A stretch of 11,641 nucleotides of DNA from JBBCJM01 sp037190175. Its GTDB lineage: Bacteria; Pseudomonadota; Alphaproteobacteria; Rhodobacterales; Rhodobacteraceae. The stretch is taken from NCBI GenBank assembly GCA_037190175.1, contig JBBCJM010000221.1, forward strand, positions 1 to 11,641, given 5' to 3'. Shown here piece after piece: positions 5,782 through 11,641 of the stretch. The notes below the pieces were generated by a model, which was given only the letters and a program-made list of their open reading frames with translations, had not been told where the DNA came from and ran no database searches. Both the position numbers and the translations under genes were made by a program. The first letter of the stretch is position 1, and each line of letters starts with the position of its first letter.

Positions 5782-6216
5782 ATGACCCGCCCTGTTCCCT
5801 TCGAGACCACGCTCAGGGTGCGCGACACCTGCCTGTGCCTGCACGCGCAGCGGGCGGCGCGGCGGCTGGGGCGGGCCTTCGACCTGGCGCTGAAGCCCTT
5901 CGGCCTGACCAACGGGCAGTTCTCGCTGCTGATGGCGCTGAACCGGCCCGAGCCGCCGCCCCTGGGCGCGGTGGCCCGGGTGCTGGCGATGGACCGCACC
6001 ACGCTGACCGCGGCGCTGAAGCCGCTGGAACGCGCCGGGCTGGTGGAAAGCCGGGCCGACCCGGCCGATGGCCGCTCGCGCCTGCTGCTGCTGACCCCGG
6101 CGGGGCTGGACCGGCTGGCGGCCGCCCTGCCCGCCTGGACCGCGCTGCATGATGAGATCGAGGCGCGACTGCCCGATCCGCAGGGGTTGCGCGATGGCCT
6201 TCTGGCGCTGTCGTGA
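5782..6216 (+). CDS. MarR-family winged-helix transcriptional regulator
   Basis: A 144-residue dimeric DNA-binding regulator. The N-terminal dimerisation helix holds DTCLCLHAQRAARRLGRAFD (15-34). LGLTNGQFSLL-type sequence (here FGLTNGQFSLLMAL, 40-53) starts the winged helix-turn-helix, MDRTTLTAALKPLERAGLV (70-88) is the recognition helix region, and RADPADGRSRLLLLTPAG (91-108) is the wing with the typical D-x-R turn. A C-terminal helix completes the dimer. Cys17 and Cys19 lie in the first helix, close to where OhrR-type members carry their sensing cysteine, so a thiol or oxidant signal is possible, though nothing else proves it. There is no Shine-Dalgarno sequence before the ATG. No other in-frame start exists before the TAA at 5752. 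It is divergent from the DUF1428-VOC-DUF1579 operon, which it most likely represses along with itself. Confidence 0.92.
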   Translation: MTRPVPFETTLRVRDTCLCLHAQRAARRLGRAFDLALKPFGLTNGQFSLLMALNRPEPPPLGAVARVLAMDRTTLTAALKPLERAGLVESRADPADGRSRLLLLTPAGLDRLAAALPAWTALHDEIEARLPDPQGLRDGLLALS

Positions 6217-6266
6217 CGGGTTGACCTGACGGCGGCCGGTGCCCGAAGGTGAGGCCGCGCCAGCAC

Positions 6267-6272
6267 GGGGGA
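6267..6272 (+). promoter_or_regulatory. Ribosome binding site that fixes the start of the membrane protein gene
   Basis: GGGGGA lies 5 nt before the ATG at 6278. The alternative in-frame GTG at 6239 has no such site, so 6278 is preferred. Confidence 0.5.
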
Positions 6273-6277
6273 CCGCC

Positions 6278-6961
6278 ATGTCGCTGAACGACTACAACCG
6301 GCACGCCACCCTCGGCCCGATGGCCGGCCCCGCCACCTCGGCCGCCGCCGCCGCGGGACAGGCGGCCTATCAACGCGCCCACGAGCGCCCCCGCGAGTCG
6401 GGGGCGGGGGGCGGGAACGCGGAGATGCCGGGGCTGCGCGCCTCGCTCCTGATGCTCGCCCTCTTCGGGGGGATCTTCGTGGCCTCGGTGGCGATGGGGC
6501 TGTTCGTGCTGCCGGAGACGGGCATCGCCGCAACGATCGCGGCCGGCGCGGCGCTGCTGTCCGGTCTGGGATTCGTGATCTTCGGCGTGATCGTAGGGAT
6601 CGAGGCGGTCAAGCACGCGCTCGCCTGGCTCATCTTCGGCGGGGCGGAGATCGGCCTGGGCTGGGCCCTCGGCGCGGCGGTTGTGGCCTTCGTCTTCGCG
6701 GCCATCCATTTCTACGCGCTGGGGCCGCTGTCCGAATGGATGGTGGCGCTGATCGCCGCCGCGCTGACCCTGGTCGCCCGCTGGGTCCGCGTGCTGCGCC
6801 CGCTGGCCGCGGCCGTCGCCACCGGCGCGGTCGCCTATGTGCTGATCGCCAGCCACGTCTACGAACATCACAGCCTGACCGCGGCGCTGATCGCCGGGGC
6901 GGCCGGCCTTGTCGTGCTGGCGGCGGGCCATGCCGCGCAGGCCCGCAGGAGGCATTCATGA
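6278..6961 (+). CDS. Polytopic membrane protein of unknown family
   Basis: I do not recognise the family. The 227-residue product starts with a hydrophilic, Ala/Gly-rich segment (about 1-50) without a cleavable signal peptide. About six hydrophobic helices follow: LLMLALFGGIFVASVAMGLF (57-76), the AATIAAGAALLSGLGFVIFG region (83-102), LAWLIFGGAEIGLGWALGAA and its extension to IHFYAL (two short or one long helix), MVALIAAALTLVARW, LAAAVATGAVAYVLIAS and LTAALIAGAAGLVVLAAG. The tail AQARRRHS is basic, which suggests a cytoplasmic C terminus. The two helices near 112-145 contain Glu and His residues (EAVKHAL, GGAEIGLG, AIHFYAL) that could be functional. The TGA overlaps the ATG of the GST gene (ATGA), so the two are translated together. 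An in-frame GTG at 6239 would add 13 residues but lacks a ribosome binding site. Confidence 0.8.
   Translation: MSLNDYNRHATLGPMAGPATSAAAAAGQAAYQRAHERPRESGAGGGNAEMPGLRASLLMLALFGGIFVASVAMGLFVLPETGIAATIAAGAALLSGLGFVIFGVIVGIEAVKHALAWLIFGGAEIGLGWALGAAVVAFVFAAIHFYALGPLSEWMVALIAAALTLVARWVRVLRPLAAAVATGAVAYVLIASHVYEHHSLTAALIAGAAGLVVLAAGHAAQARRRHS
6947..6952 (+). promoter_or_regulatory. Strong Shine-Dalgarno that fixes the GST start
   Basis: A full AGGAGG lies 5 nt before the ATG at 6958, inside the end of the membrane protein gene. It rules out longer in-frame starts such as the ATG at 6736, which would overlap that gene by more than 200 bp. Confidence 0.85.
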
Positions 6962-7650
6962 TCGACCTCTTCTACTGGCCCACCCCCAACGGGTGGAAGA
7001 TCACTATCGCGCTGGAAGAGATGGGCCTGCCCTACGCCGTGCACTACGTGAACATCGGCAAGGGCGAGCAGTTCGAGCCCGATTTCCTCGCCATCGCCCC
7101 CAACAACCGGATGCCGGCCATCGTGGACCCCGAGGGGCCGGGCGGCGAACCGATTTCGGTCTTCGAATCCGGGGCGATCCTGCTCTATCTCTCGCGCAAG
7201 ACCGGCCAGTTCGGCGGCGAGGGCGAGCGGCAGCGGGTGGCGGTGGAACAGTGGCTGATGTGGCAGATGGGCGGCGTGGGGCCGATGGCCGGCCAGGCGC
7301 ACCACTTCCTGAAATACGCCCCCTCGCTGGACCCCCCGCAGGACCTGCCCTATGCCAAGGACCGCTATCGCGCCGAGGTCGGCCGGCTTTACGGCGTGCT
7401 GGACCGGCAGCTGGCGAAGGGCGAGTTCGTGGCGGGCGACTTCCTCTCCATCGCCGATTTCGCCATCTGGCCCTGGGCCAGCCTGTGGGAGGGGCAGGAG
7501 CAGACGCTGGACGACAAGCCCCACCTCGCCCGCTGGCTGGATGCGCTGTCCGCGCGCTCGGCGTTCAAGGCCGGCCGGGCGGTGGGGGCCGACAAGCGCG
7601 GCGACCTGTCGAAGGACAAGGAGGCGCAGAAGGTGCTGTTCCGGCGATAG
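6958..7650 (+). CDS. Glutathione S-transferase family protein, YfcG/YghU type
   Basis: Cytoplasmic 230-residue enzyme. The N-terminal thioredoxin-like domain begins MIDLFYWPTPNGWKITIALEE; Thr9 and Asn11 in the TPNG motif match the residues that E. coli YfcG uses in place of the usual Tyr/Ser/Cys. VNIGKGEQFEPDFLAIAPNN (about 32-51), the cis-proline in NRMPAIVD and the glutathione-binding FESGAILLYLS follow. The helical C-terminal domain carries QWLMWQMGGVGPMAGQAHHF, LYGVLDRQLAKGEFVAGDF and LSIADFAIWPW. These are hallmarks of Nu-class proteins, which in E. coli reduce disulfides with two bound glutathiones. Disulfide oxidoreductase or peroxidase activity is therefore more likely than classic conjugation. 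It is translationally coupled to the membrane protein gene before it. A C/G-rich inverted repeat pair follows the stop and may end transcription. Confidence 0.94.
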   Translation: MIDLFYWPTPNGWKITIALEEMGLPYAVHYVNIGKGEQFEPDFLAIAPNNRMPAIVDPEGPGGEPISVFESGAILLYLSRKTGQFGGEGERQRVAVEQWLMWQMGGVGPMAGQAHHFLKYAPSLDPPQDLPYAKDRYRAEVGRLYGVLDRQLAKGEFVAGDFLSIADFAIWPWASLWEGQEQTLDDKPHLARWLDALSARSAFKAGRAVGADKRGDLSKDKEAQKVLFRR

Positions 7651-7690
7651 GCCCCGCATCGGTTCAGACGGCATCGCCGGCGAAAAGGGC

Positions 7691-7729
7691 GCCTCCCCTC
7701 CCCCCGTGGGAGGGGATGGGGGAGGGGGC
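7691..7729. repeat. C/G-rich repeat element, arm 1
   Basis: A pyrimidine-rich block passing through CCCCGTGGGAGGGG into a purine-rich block, with internal dyad symmetry (CCTCCCC against GGGGAGG-like runs). Its reverse complement closely resembles the element at 7753-7793. Both lie between the convergent GST and acetyltransferase genes. Similar short elements are scattered in many alphaproteobacterial genomes, from memory. Confidence 0.65.
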
Positions 7730-7752
7730 TTTCGCAGGCTCGAACCTTTGCC

Positions 7753-7793
7753 GCCCCCCACCCCATCCCTCCCCACGAGGGGGAGGGAGGTGC
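7753..7793. repeat. C/G-rich repeat element, arm 2 (inverted)
   Basis: Contains CCCCATCCCTCCCC, then ACGAGG, then GGGAGGGAGG. Read on the other strand it lines up with 7691-7729 over nearly its full length with a few mismatches and indels. The pair, separated by 23 bp, could fold into one large hairpin or two small ones in RNA from either strand and may stop transcription from both convergent genes, but no T-tract follows. Confidence 0.65.
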
Positions 7794-7843
7794 GAGCGTT
7801 CCATCCGGCGGTGCCGGTGGCGGCGGTTCCACCTGCCTCAGGG

Positions 7844-8341
7844 CTACAGGTCCCGCGCGAGCCGGTGCAGGCGGTGCCGCCGCGCGCCCCGCTCCACCGC
7901 CTCGAACACCGCATCCGGCCCGAATCCCTCGCGCCGCCAGAAGGCCAGCCCGCGCGGGTTGGCCTCCAGCACCGCGACCAGCATCCGCTGCGCCCCGCGG
8001 CCGCGGGCCAGCGCCGCCAGATGCCCGAGCATCGCCCGGCCCAGCCCCTGCCCCCGCGCCGCGGGGTCGAGCAGCAGCAGGCCCAGATAGGCGTCGCCCA
8101 CGCGGGGATAGCCGAAAGCCAGCGCCGCGATGCCCTCCAGCCGACCGTCAGGCCCCATGGCGCCGATCCGCACCCCGTCCGCCGGATCGCCCCCCGGCGG
8201 GGCGCCGGTGAAGAAATCCTCCACCGTCCCCTCGTCCGGCGGCAGGCCGGTCTCCAGCGCCACGTAATCCGCCGCCCGCGCGAAAAACTCCGCCACCGCG
8301 GGCCGGTCGGCGGGGTCGGCCAGCGGGCGCAGGGGGGTCAT
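7844..8341 (-). CDS. GNAT-family N-acetyltransferase
   Basis: A 165-residue acetyl-CoA-dependent acyltransferase of unknown substrate. The acetyl-CoA binding motif A is clear: AYLGLLLLDPAARGQGLGRAML (84-105, with R-G-Q-G-L-G), followed by the helix LGHLAALARGRG, the strand AQRMLVAVLEANPRGLAFW and RREGF (136-140), the usual beta5-alpha4-beta6 end of the fold. The N-terminal third (MTPLRPLADPADRPAVAEFF) is the typical substrate-binding part. The frame stays open upstream to 8752, but this overlaps yciB entirely. The ATG at 8341 overlaps the TGA of yciB (ATGA) and has AAGGAGG almost touching it, so translational coupling is likely. It is the last gene of the transporter-yciB-GNAT operon. Confidence 0.9.
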   Translation of the reverse strand: MTPLRPLADPADRPAVAEFFARAADYVALETGLPPDEGTVEDFFTGAPPGGDPADGVRIGAMGPDGRLEGIAALAFGYPRVGDAYLGLLLLDPAARGQGLGRAMLGHLAALARGRGAQRMLVAVLEANPRGLAFWRREGFGPDAVFEAVERGARRHRLHRLARDL

Positions 8342-8937
8342 TCCTCCTTCTCGCGCCCGTATTTCTCCAGCAGCCCGCCCTGCGCGATGAAGAAGGCGAA
8401 AAGCGCGAAGGTCAGGCCGAAGGTCTTGAAGTTCACCCAGGCGTCGGTCGACATCAGCCGCCAGACCGCCTCGTTCGCCACGGCCAGCGCGGCGAAGAAC
8501 AGCGCAAGCCGGCGGGTCAGGATCATCCAGCCCGCGGGCTCCAGCGGCAATGCCTCGCCCATCACGAATTCCAGATAGGACCGGCCGCGCCACAGGCCGA
8601 AGCCCAGGATGGCGGCGAACAGCAGATAGATCGCGGTGGGCTTCATCTTGAAGAACCGCTCGTCGTTCAGCCAGACCGAGAGCCCGCCGAACACCACCAC
8701 CAGCACCACGGTGGCCACCTGCATCCGCGACAGCACCCCGGTCAGGCGCCACAGGACGAAGGTCGTCAGCAGCATCAAGGGGATGAAGGCCGCGGTCATC
8801 ACGATGAAGCCGTCGTAATCGGTGCCGCCGATGGCGAAGGTGCGCTCGCGCAGCAGCAGGTAGCCCGCGAAGAACACCGCGATGGGGCCAAGCTCGAGGG
8901 CCAGCTTCAGCCCGGGATGGATGGGTCGTCCGCTCAT
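8338..8937 (-). CDS. yciB: Inner membrane septation protein A (YciB/IspZ family)
   Basis: A 199-residue integral membrane protein of the YciB family, which is linked to cell-envelope integrity, septation and the elongation/division machinery in enterobacteria. About five transmembrane helices alternate with conserved signatures: LELGPIAVFFAGYLL (14-28), GGLSVWLNDERFFKMKPTAIY (83-103), the LTRRLALFFAALAVANEAVWR stretch (139-159) and WVNFKTFGLTFALFAFFIAQ (167-186). NDERFFKMKPT and NFKTFG are diagnostic. It starts 9 bp after the transporter stop and has AAGGAG overlapping that stop at good distance. It overlaps the GNAT gene by ATGA. The gene's placement in a small minus-strand operon suggests constitutive housekeeping expression; no separate promoter is visible. 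Confidence 0.94.
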   Translation of the reverse strand: MSGRPIHPGLKLALELGPIAVFFAGYLLLRERTFAIGGTDYDGFIVMTAAFIPLMLLTTFVLWRLTGVLSRMQVATVVLVVVFGGLSVWLNDERFFKMKPTAIYLLFAAILGFGLWRGRSYLEFVMGEALPLEPAGWMILTRRLALFFAALAVANEAVWRLMSTDAWVNFKTFGLTFALFAFFIAQGGLLEKYGREKEE

Positions 8938-8946
8938 TCCGTCTCC

Positions 8947-9858
8947 TTAACCTGCCTGCACCAGTATCGCGCCGGCCGCCACGCCCGCCATCAGCGCCGC
9001 CCGCCAGGGGCCGATGCGCTCGCCCAGGACCAGCCAGCCGATGGCCGCCGCGAACAAGGTAGAGGTTTCCCGCAGCGCCGCAACCTCGCCCACCTTGCCG
9101 ATGCGGGTGCCGAGCATCACGCCTCCGAAACTGACGAAGGCGATCAGCGCCCCGGCCATGCCCCGCAGCATCAGCGGCCGCAGCGGCGGCAGCGCCAGGC
9201 TGCCGCGCCGCAGCCGCCAGGCCACCAGCAGCGGGAAGTCCAGCGCGGTCAGCAGGAAGAACCAGGCCAGGAATGCGAAGGGATCGGCGAAGGCGCGGAT
9301 CGCCCAGGCGTCATAGGTGGTATAGACGGCCACCAGCAGGCCTCCCGCCACCGCCCAGACCAGCCCCGCGACCAGCGCCGGCCGGCCCACCCGGATGCCG
9401 CGCAGGTTCACGGCCGCCAGCCCGATGATCGAACCCGACAGCACGCCCACCCCCAGCCATTGCAGGGGGCCGTAGTGCTCGGCCAGGAACACCACCGCGA
9501 AGACCAGCGTGGCCAGCGGCCCGGTGCCGCGCACCACCGGATAGACCACGGTATAGGCCGCGCGCTCGTAGGCCAGCGCCATGGACAGCTTGTAGGCCAG
9601 ATGGATCGCCATGGCGCCGGCCAGCATCGGCCACTCGCCCCCCTGCGGCCAGGGCACCAGGAACAGCGCCAGCGGCAGCGAATAGACCGCGATCCACAGG
9701 TCGATCGAGGCCCGGGTGATCCAGGGGTCGTGCCGCCCCTTCTGCAGCGCGCCGAAGACCGCATGGGCGCAGGCCGAGACCAGCGCCAGCGCCACCGCCA
9801 GCCGCGCGCCCTCGGCCGTGCCCGCCAGCGCGGTGATTTCGGCGGCAAGCTCGCTCAC
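8947..9858 (-). CDS. EamA/DMT-superfamily transporter
   Basis: A 303-residue inner-membrane protein with about ten hydrophobic helices in two homologous halves, as in EamA drug/metabolite transporters. The first half runs through LAVALALVSACAHAVFGALQ, AYKLSMALAYERAAYTVVYPVVRGTGPLATLVFAVVF and HYGPLQWLGVGVLSGSIIGL. The second half repeats this pattern with AGLVWAVAGGLLVAVYTTYD, VGEVAALRETSTLFAAAIGWLVLGER and WRAALMAGVAAGAILV. The P-V-V-R-G and ALRETSTLFAA stretches occupy the pore-lining positions typical of the family. The substrate is unknown. The chosen start is GTG (9856-9858) with no good ribosome binding site; an internal start is possible. A candidate -35 TTGACC lies at 9955-9950 on this strand with only a poor -10 (CATCCG). 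yciB follows after 9 bp in the same operon. Confidence 0.9.
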   Translation of the reverse strand: MSELAAEITALAGTAEGARLAVALALVSACAHAVFGALQKGRHDPWITRASIDLWIAVYSLPLALFLVPWPQGGEWPMLAGAMAIHLAYKLSMALAYERAAYTVVYPVVRGTGPLATLVFAVVFLAEHYGPLQWLGVGVLSGSIIGLAAVNLRGIRVGRPALVAGLVWAVAGGLLVAVYTTYDAWAIRAFADPFAFLAWFFLLTALDFPLLVAWRLRRGSLALPPLRPLMLRGMAGALIAFVSFGGVMLGTRIGKVGEVAALRETSTLFAAAIGWLVLGERIGPWRAALMAGVAAGAILVQAG

Positions 9859-9939
9859 GGCCGGCAGGCGAAGGAGGGGGGCATGGGCGGGGATCCCTCG
9901 GCAAGACCCGAACGGGCCGCAGCCCGCGGATGCCCCGGA

Positions 9940-9962
9940 CCGCGGCGAAGGTCAAGCCGCGG
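9940..9962. repeat. Inverted repeat in the eamA-mgtC divergent region
   Basis: CCGCGGC (9940-9946) and GCCGCGG (9956-9962) form a perfect 7-bp dyad around a 9-bp spacer that carries the candidate -35 of the transporter operon. Two more CCGCGG hexamers lie at 9924-9929 and 9971-9976. It may be an operator or just a result of high G+C. Confidence 0.35.
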
Positions 9963-10004
9963 GAACCGCGCCGCGGCCGGCGGCATTCTGTCCGGGCGGG
10001 CGAA

Positions 10005-10010
10005 GGGAGG
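10005..10010 (+). promoter_or_regulatory. Ribosome binding site fixing the MgtC-family start
   Basis: GGGAGG lies 5 nt before the ATG at 10016. The frame is open from 9716 but the extra part is low-complexity Arg/Gly/Pro and runs antisense to the divergent transporter gene, so 10016 is the credible start. Confidence 0.75.
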
Positions 10011-10015
10011 GGCGG

Positions 10016-10516
10016 ATGGATGCGGTGATGGAACAGGTGGCGGCGCGGCCCGATGCCTTTCCCTGGTCGGCGGTGCTGCTGCGGCTGGCAGCGGCCTGCA
10101 TCCTGGGCGGGCTGATCGGGATCGAGCGGGAATGGCGCGACAAGCCCGCGGGGCTGCGCACCCACATGATGGTGGCGGTGGGGGCCTGCCTCTTCTGCCT
10201 GCTGACCTTCGAGATCATGCTGGAGGCGCGGGCCGAGGGCGACCCCACCACGGTGCGCACCGACCCCCTGCGGGTGATCGAGGCGGTGACCGCCGGGGTG
10301 GCCTTCCTCGCCGCCGGCACCATCCTGGGCCAGGGGCGCAGCGTGCACGGGCTGACCACCGGCGCCGGGCTCTGGGTGGCGGGCGCCATCGGGGTGGCCT
10401 GCGGCATAGGGCAGCTGCTGCTGGCGGGACTTGCCACGCTGATCGTGCTGGCGGTGCTGGTGGTGCTGCGCTGGGTGGAGGACCACGCGCTGAAGACCAA
10501 GGACCACGACCGCTAG
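10016..10516 (+). CDS. MgtC/SapB-family membrane protein
   Basis: A 166-residue inner-membrane protein of the MgtC/SapB family, known in pathogens for survival at low Mg2+ and inside host cells, but widespread in environmental bacteria where its role is unclear. The conserved N-terminal domain is complete: LLRLAAACILGGLIGIEREW (about 21-40), DKPAGLRTHMMVAVGACLFC (42-61), the VIEAVTAGVAFLAAGTILGQ stretch (about 91-110), HGLTTGAGLWVAGAIGVACG (114-133) and a last helix ending in VVLRWVED. It lacks the C-terminal ACT-like cytoplasmic domain of Salmonella MgtC, so it is the short SapB-like form. It is single-gene and divergent from the transporter operon. Its TAG shares the palindrome CTAG with the stop of the convergent AlkB-like gene. 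Confidence 0.92.
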   Translation: MDAVMEQVAARPDAFPWSAVLLRLAAACILGGLIGIEREWRDKPAGLRTHMMVAVGACLFCLLTFEIMLEARAEGDPTTVRTDPLRVIEAVTAGVAFLAAGTILGQGRSVHGLTTGAGLWVAGAIGVACGIGQLLLAGLATLIVLAVLVVLRWVEDHALKTKDHDR

Positions 10517-11535
10517 GTGTGCCGCCAGGGCTCCAGGTGCGGGGCGATCATCCGGCGCCACCAGGGCGGGACCAGCGCCACCAGGCAGCAGACCGGCAGC
10601 GGCCAGGGCAGCCAGGGGGCCTCGGCAGGGGCGGGCAGGCGCAGCGCGGGATAGGGGCGCGCGGGATGGGCGTGGTGGTCGGAATGCCGCGGCGCGTTCA
10701 GCATCATCGCGCCGGTGAACCAGTGCGGGGCGTTCCAGGAATGGCGGTCGCCCACCGGCTCCAGCCGCCCGTCGGGGCCGGCGCGGCGCATGAGGCCATA
10801 GTGCTGCACATAGTCCGAAAGCAGCAGCTGGCCCTGCGCGTGCAGCGCCAGCCCCGCCCAGACCGCCACCCCGGCCGCCCCGGCCGCCAGCCAGCCCATG
10901 GCCAGCGCCAGGGCGGCGCCCAGCCCGTACCAGAGATAGGGATGCACCCGCCCCCGCCCCCGTTCCGCCCGCCAGCCGGCGCGGAACGATCCCGCCCAGG
11001 CGCGCGGGAAGAAGCGCCAGAACCCCTCGCCCGCCCGGGCGGTGTTCGGGTCCTGCCGGCTGGCGGCGTGGCGATGGTGGACCAGCCGATGGGCGCTGGT
11101 GTGGTGGCCGAAGAGCAGGCTGGCATAGATCGCCGCGCCCAGCCGGAACAGCCGGCGGTCGGCGCGGTGGATCAGCTCGTGCGCCGCCGGATTGGCCACC
11201 TGCCCGAACCAGAGCCCGGCGGCGAGGAACACCGCCAGCCTTTCCCACCCCGTCAGCGCCCCCGGCCCGGCCACCGCCACGACCACCAGCGGCAGGGCGG
11301 CGAAATGCGCGAGCGCGATGGCCACCAGCAGCCCGTCTCCGGCGGGGAACTCCGCCCCCTCCGGCGCCTCGGGCAGAAGACCCCGCCCCAGCATGTCGAG
11401 CGCGAAGGCCCCCAGCGTCACCCAGACCAGCGCCAGCGCCGCCCAGGCCCCGCCCCAGGCCGCGCCGGCCAGCACCAGCGCCAGCGGCGAGAGCGCGGCG
11501 ACGGCGAAGAGCAGGAGGCGGGGGGTCCGGCGCAT
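10513..11535 (-). CDS. AlkB-like membrane di-iron monooxygenase (alkane hydroxylase/fatty acid desaturase superfamily)
   Basis: A 340-residue integral membrane protein with hydrophobic helices at roughly 6-48, 68-90 and 100-117 before the first histidine box. It has the histidine pattern of AlkB alkane hydroxylases: HELIHR (119-124), AHRLVHH (148-154), DYVQHYGL (241-248) and RHSDHHAHPARPYPALR (283-299). All nine histidines expected to bind the two irons are present (119, 123, 149, 153, 154, 245, 284, 287, 288) with the same spacing inside the boxes as in Pseudomonas AlkB. SRQDPNTARAGEGFWRFF and HSWNAPHW also follow the AlkB pattern. However, the second box lacks the usual Glu and Gly (EHxxGHH becomes AHRLVHH) and NYxEHYG becomes DYVQHYG. 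It is also shorter than the usual 400 or so residues. Hydroxylation of an alkane, fatty acid or other lipid is inferred; no rubredoxin gene is next to it. Only AGGG at 8 nt precedes the ATG. Confidence 0.85.
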   Translation of the reverse strand: MRRTPRLLLFAVAALSPLALVLAGAAWGGAWAALALVWVTLGAFALDMLGRGLLPEAPEGAEFPAGDGLLVAIALAHFAALPLVVVAVAGPGALTGWERLAVFLAAGLWFGQVANPAAHELIHRADRRLFRLGAAIYASLLFGHHTSAHRLVHHRHAASRQDPNTARAGEGFWRFFPRAWAGSFRAGWRAERGRGRVHPYLWYGLGAALALAMGWLAAGAAGVAVWAGLALHAQGQLLLSDYVQHYGLMRRAGPDGRLEPVGDRHSWNAPHWFTGAMMLNAPRHSDHHAHPARPYPALRLPAPAEAPWLPWPLPVCCLVALVPPWWRRMIAPHLEPWRHT

Positions 11536-11641
11536 CGCCCGACCCTAGCATCCTCCGCCGCCACGGCACAGCGCGACGCGGGGCCGCGGGGGAGCCTGGA
11601 CCGCTCATCAAGCCTGCCGGCTTTCTTCGCTTTCCGAACCC

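Noticed and set aside
6221..6249. TTGACC after marR as promoter for the membrane protein-GST pair
   Set aside because: The -35 is good, but at 16 to 18 bp spacing only CGAAGG-like sequence follows, with no -10 similarity. Read-through from marR is equally possible.
8342..8752. Upstream extension of the acetyltransferase frame
   Set aside because: It would overlap yciB completely and does not resemble a GNAT N terminus. The ATG at 8341 gives a normal-length protein with ATGA coupling.
9311..11611. Open frame of 766 codons on the minus strand
   Set aside because: It covers the AlkB-like, MgtC-family and transporter genes in another frame. The translation is Gly/Arg/Ala/Pro low-complexity, typical of shadow frames in GC-rich DNA.
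11608..11625. AAGCC-TGCC-GGCTT hairpin followed by pyrimidines near the window end
   Set aside because: The stem is only 5 bp and the T-tract is interrupted by C; no gene end can be seen next to it, so a terminator call is not supported.

Overview
The window is GC-rich chromosomal DNA (roughly 70 % G+C by eye) packed with genes on both strands. Codon use, the SAM-II riboswitch (an alphaproteobacterial class), and the mix of a FolE2-type GTP cyclohydrolase, MetZ, YciB and a GST of the YfcG type suggest an alphaproteobacterium, most likely a Rhodobacteraceae member (Rhodobacter/Paracoccus relatives). The exact genus cannot be read from the sequence. No IS element, phage gene, tRNA, rRNA or CRISPR array is visible, and no gap exceeds 300 bp. 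The largest gap, 2527-2760, holds two REP-like palindromes.

Layout. 1-1479 (+) is the C-terminal half of an RND efflux permease that begins outside the window. It meets folE2 (1483-2526, -) tail to tail with 3 bp between them. metZ (2761-3939, -) encodes O-succinylhomoserine sulfhydrylase. Its leader has a complete regulatory stack: a TTGACC/TAAGCC promoter, a SAM-II aptamer starting near the predicted transcription start, a strong intrinsic terminator, then the metZ start codon. Next, on the minus strand, is a tight three-gene operon (DUF1428 protein, two-domain VOC protein, DUF1579-like protein; 5681 down to 4122), divergent from a marR-family regulator (5782-6216, +). The 100-bp divergent region contains a perfect 9-4-9 inverted repeat that overlaps both predicted promoters. 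It looks like a self-contained, MarR-controlled detoxification or stress cassette of unknown inducer.

6278-7650 (+) is a translationally coupled pair: an unrecognised polytopic membrane protein and a YfcG/YghU-type glutathione S-transferase. A pair of inverted, C/G-rich repeats separates it from a minus-strand operon, eamA-type transporter, yciB, GNAT acetyltransferase (9858 down to 7844). Divergent from that is an MgtC/SapB-family membrane protein (10016-10516, +). It shares its stop codon palindrome CTAG with an alkane-hydroxylase-like membrane di-iron enzyme (10513-11535, -). 11536-11641 holds no gene that I can support.

Most genes are housekeeping or modest accessory functions. The most informative signals are non-coding: the SAM-II/terminator attenuator, the MarR operator and the palindromic repeats. 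The genes with the least understood functions are the MarR-linked operon, the membrane protein coupled to the GST, and the AlkB-like enzyme with altered motif residues.
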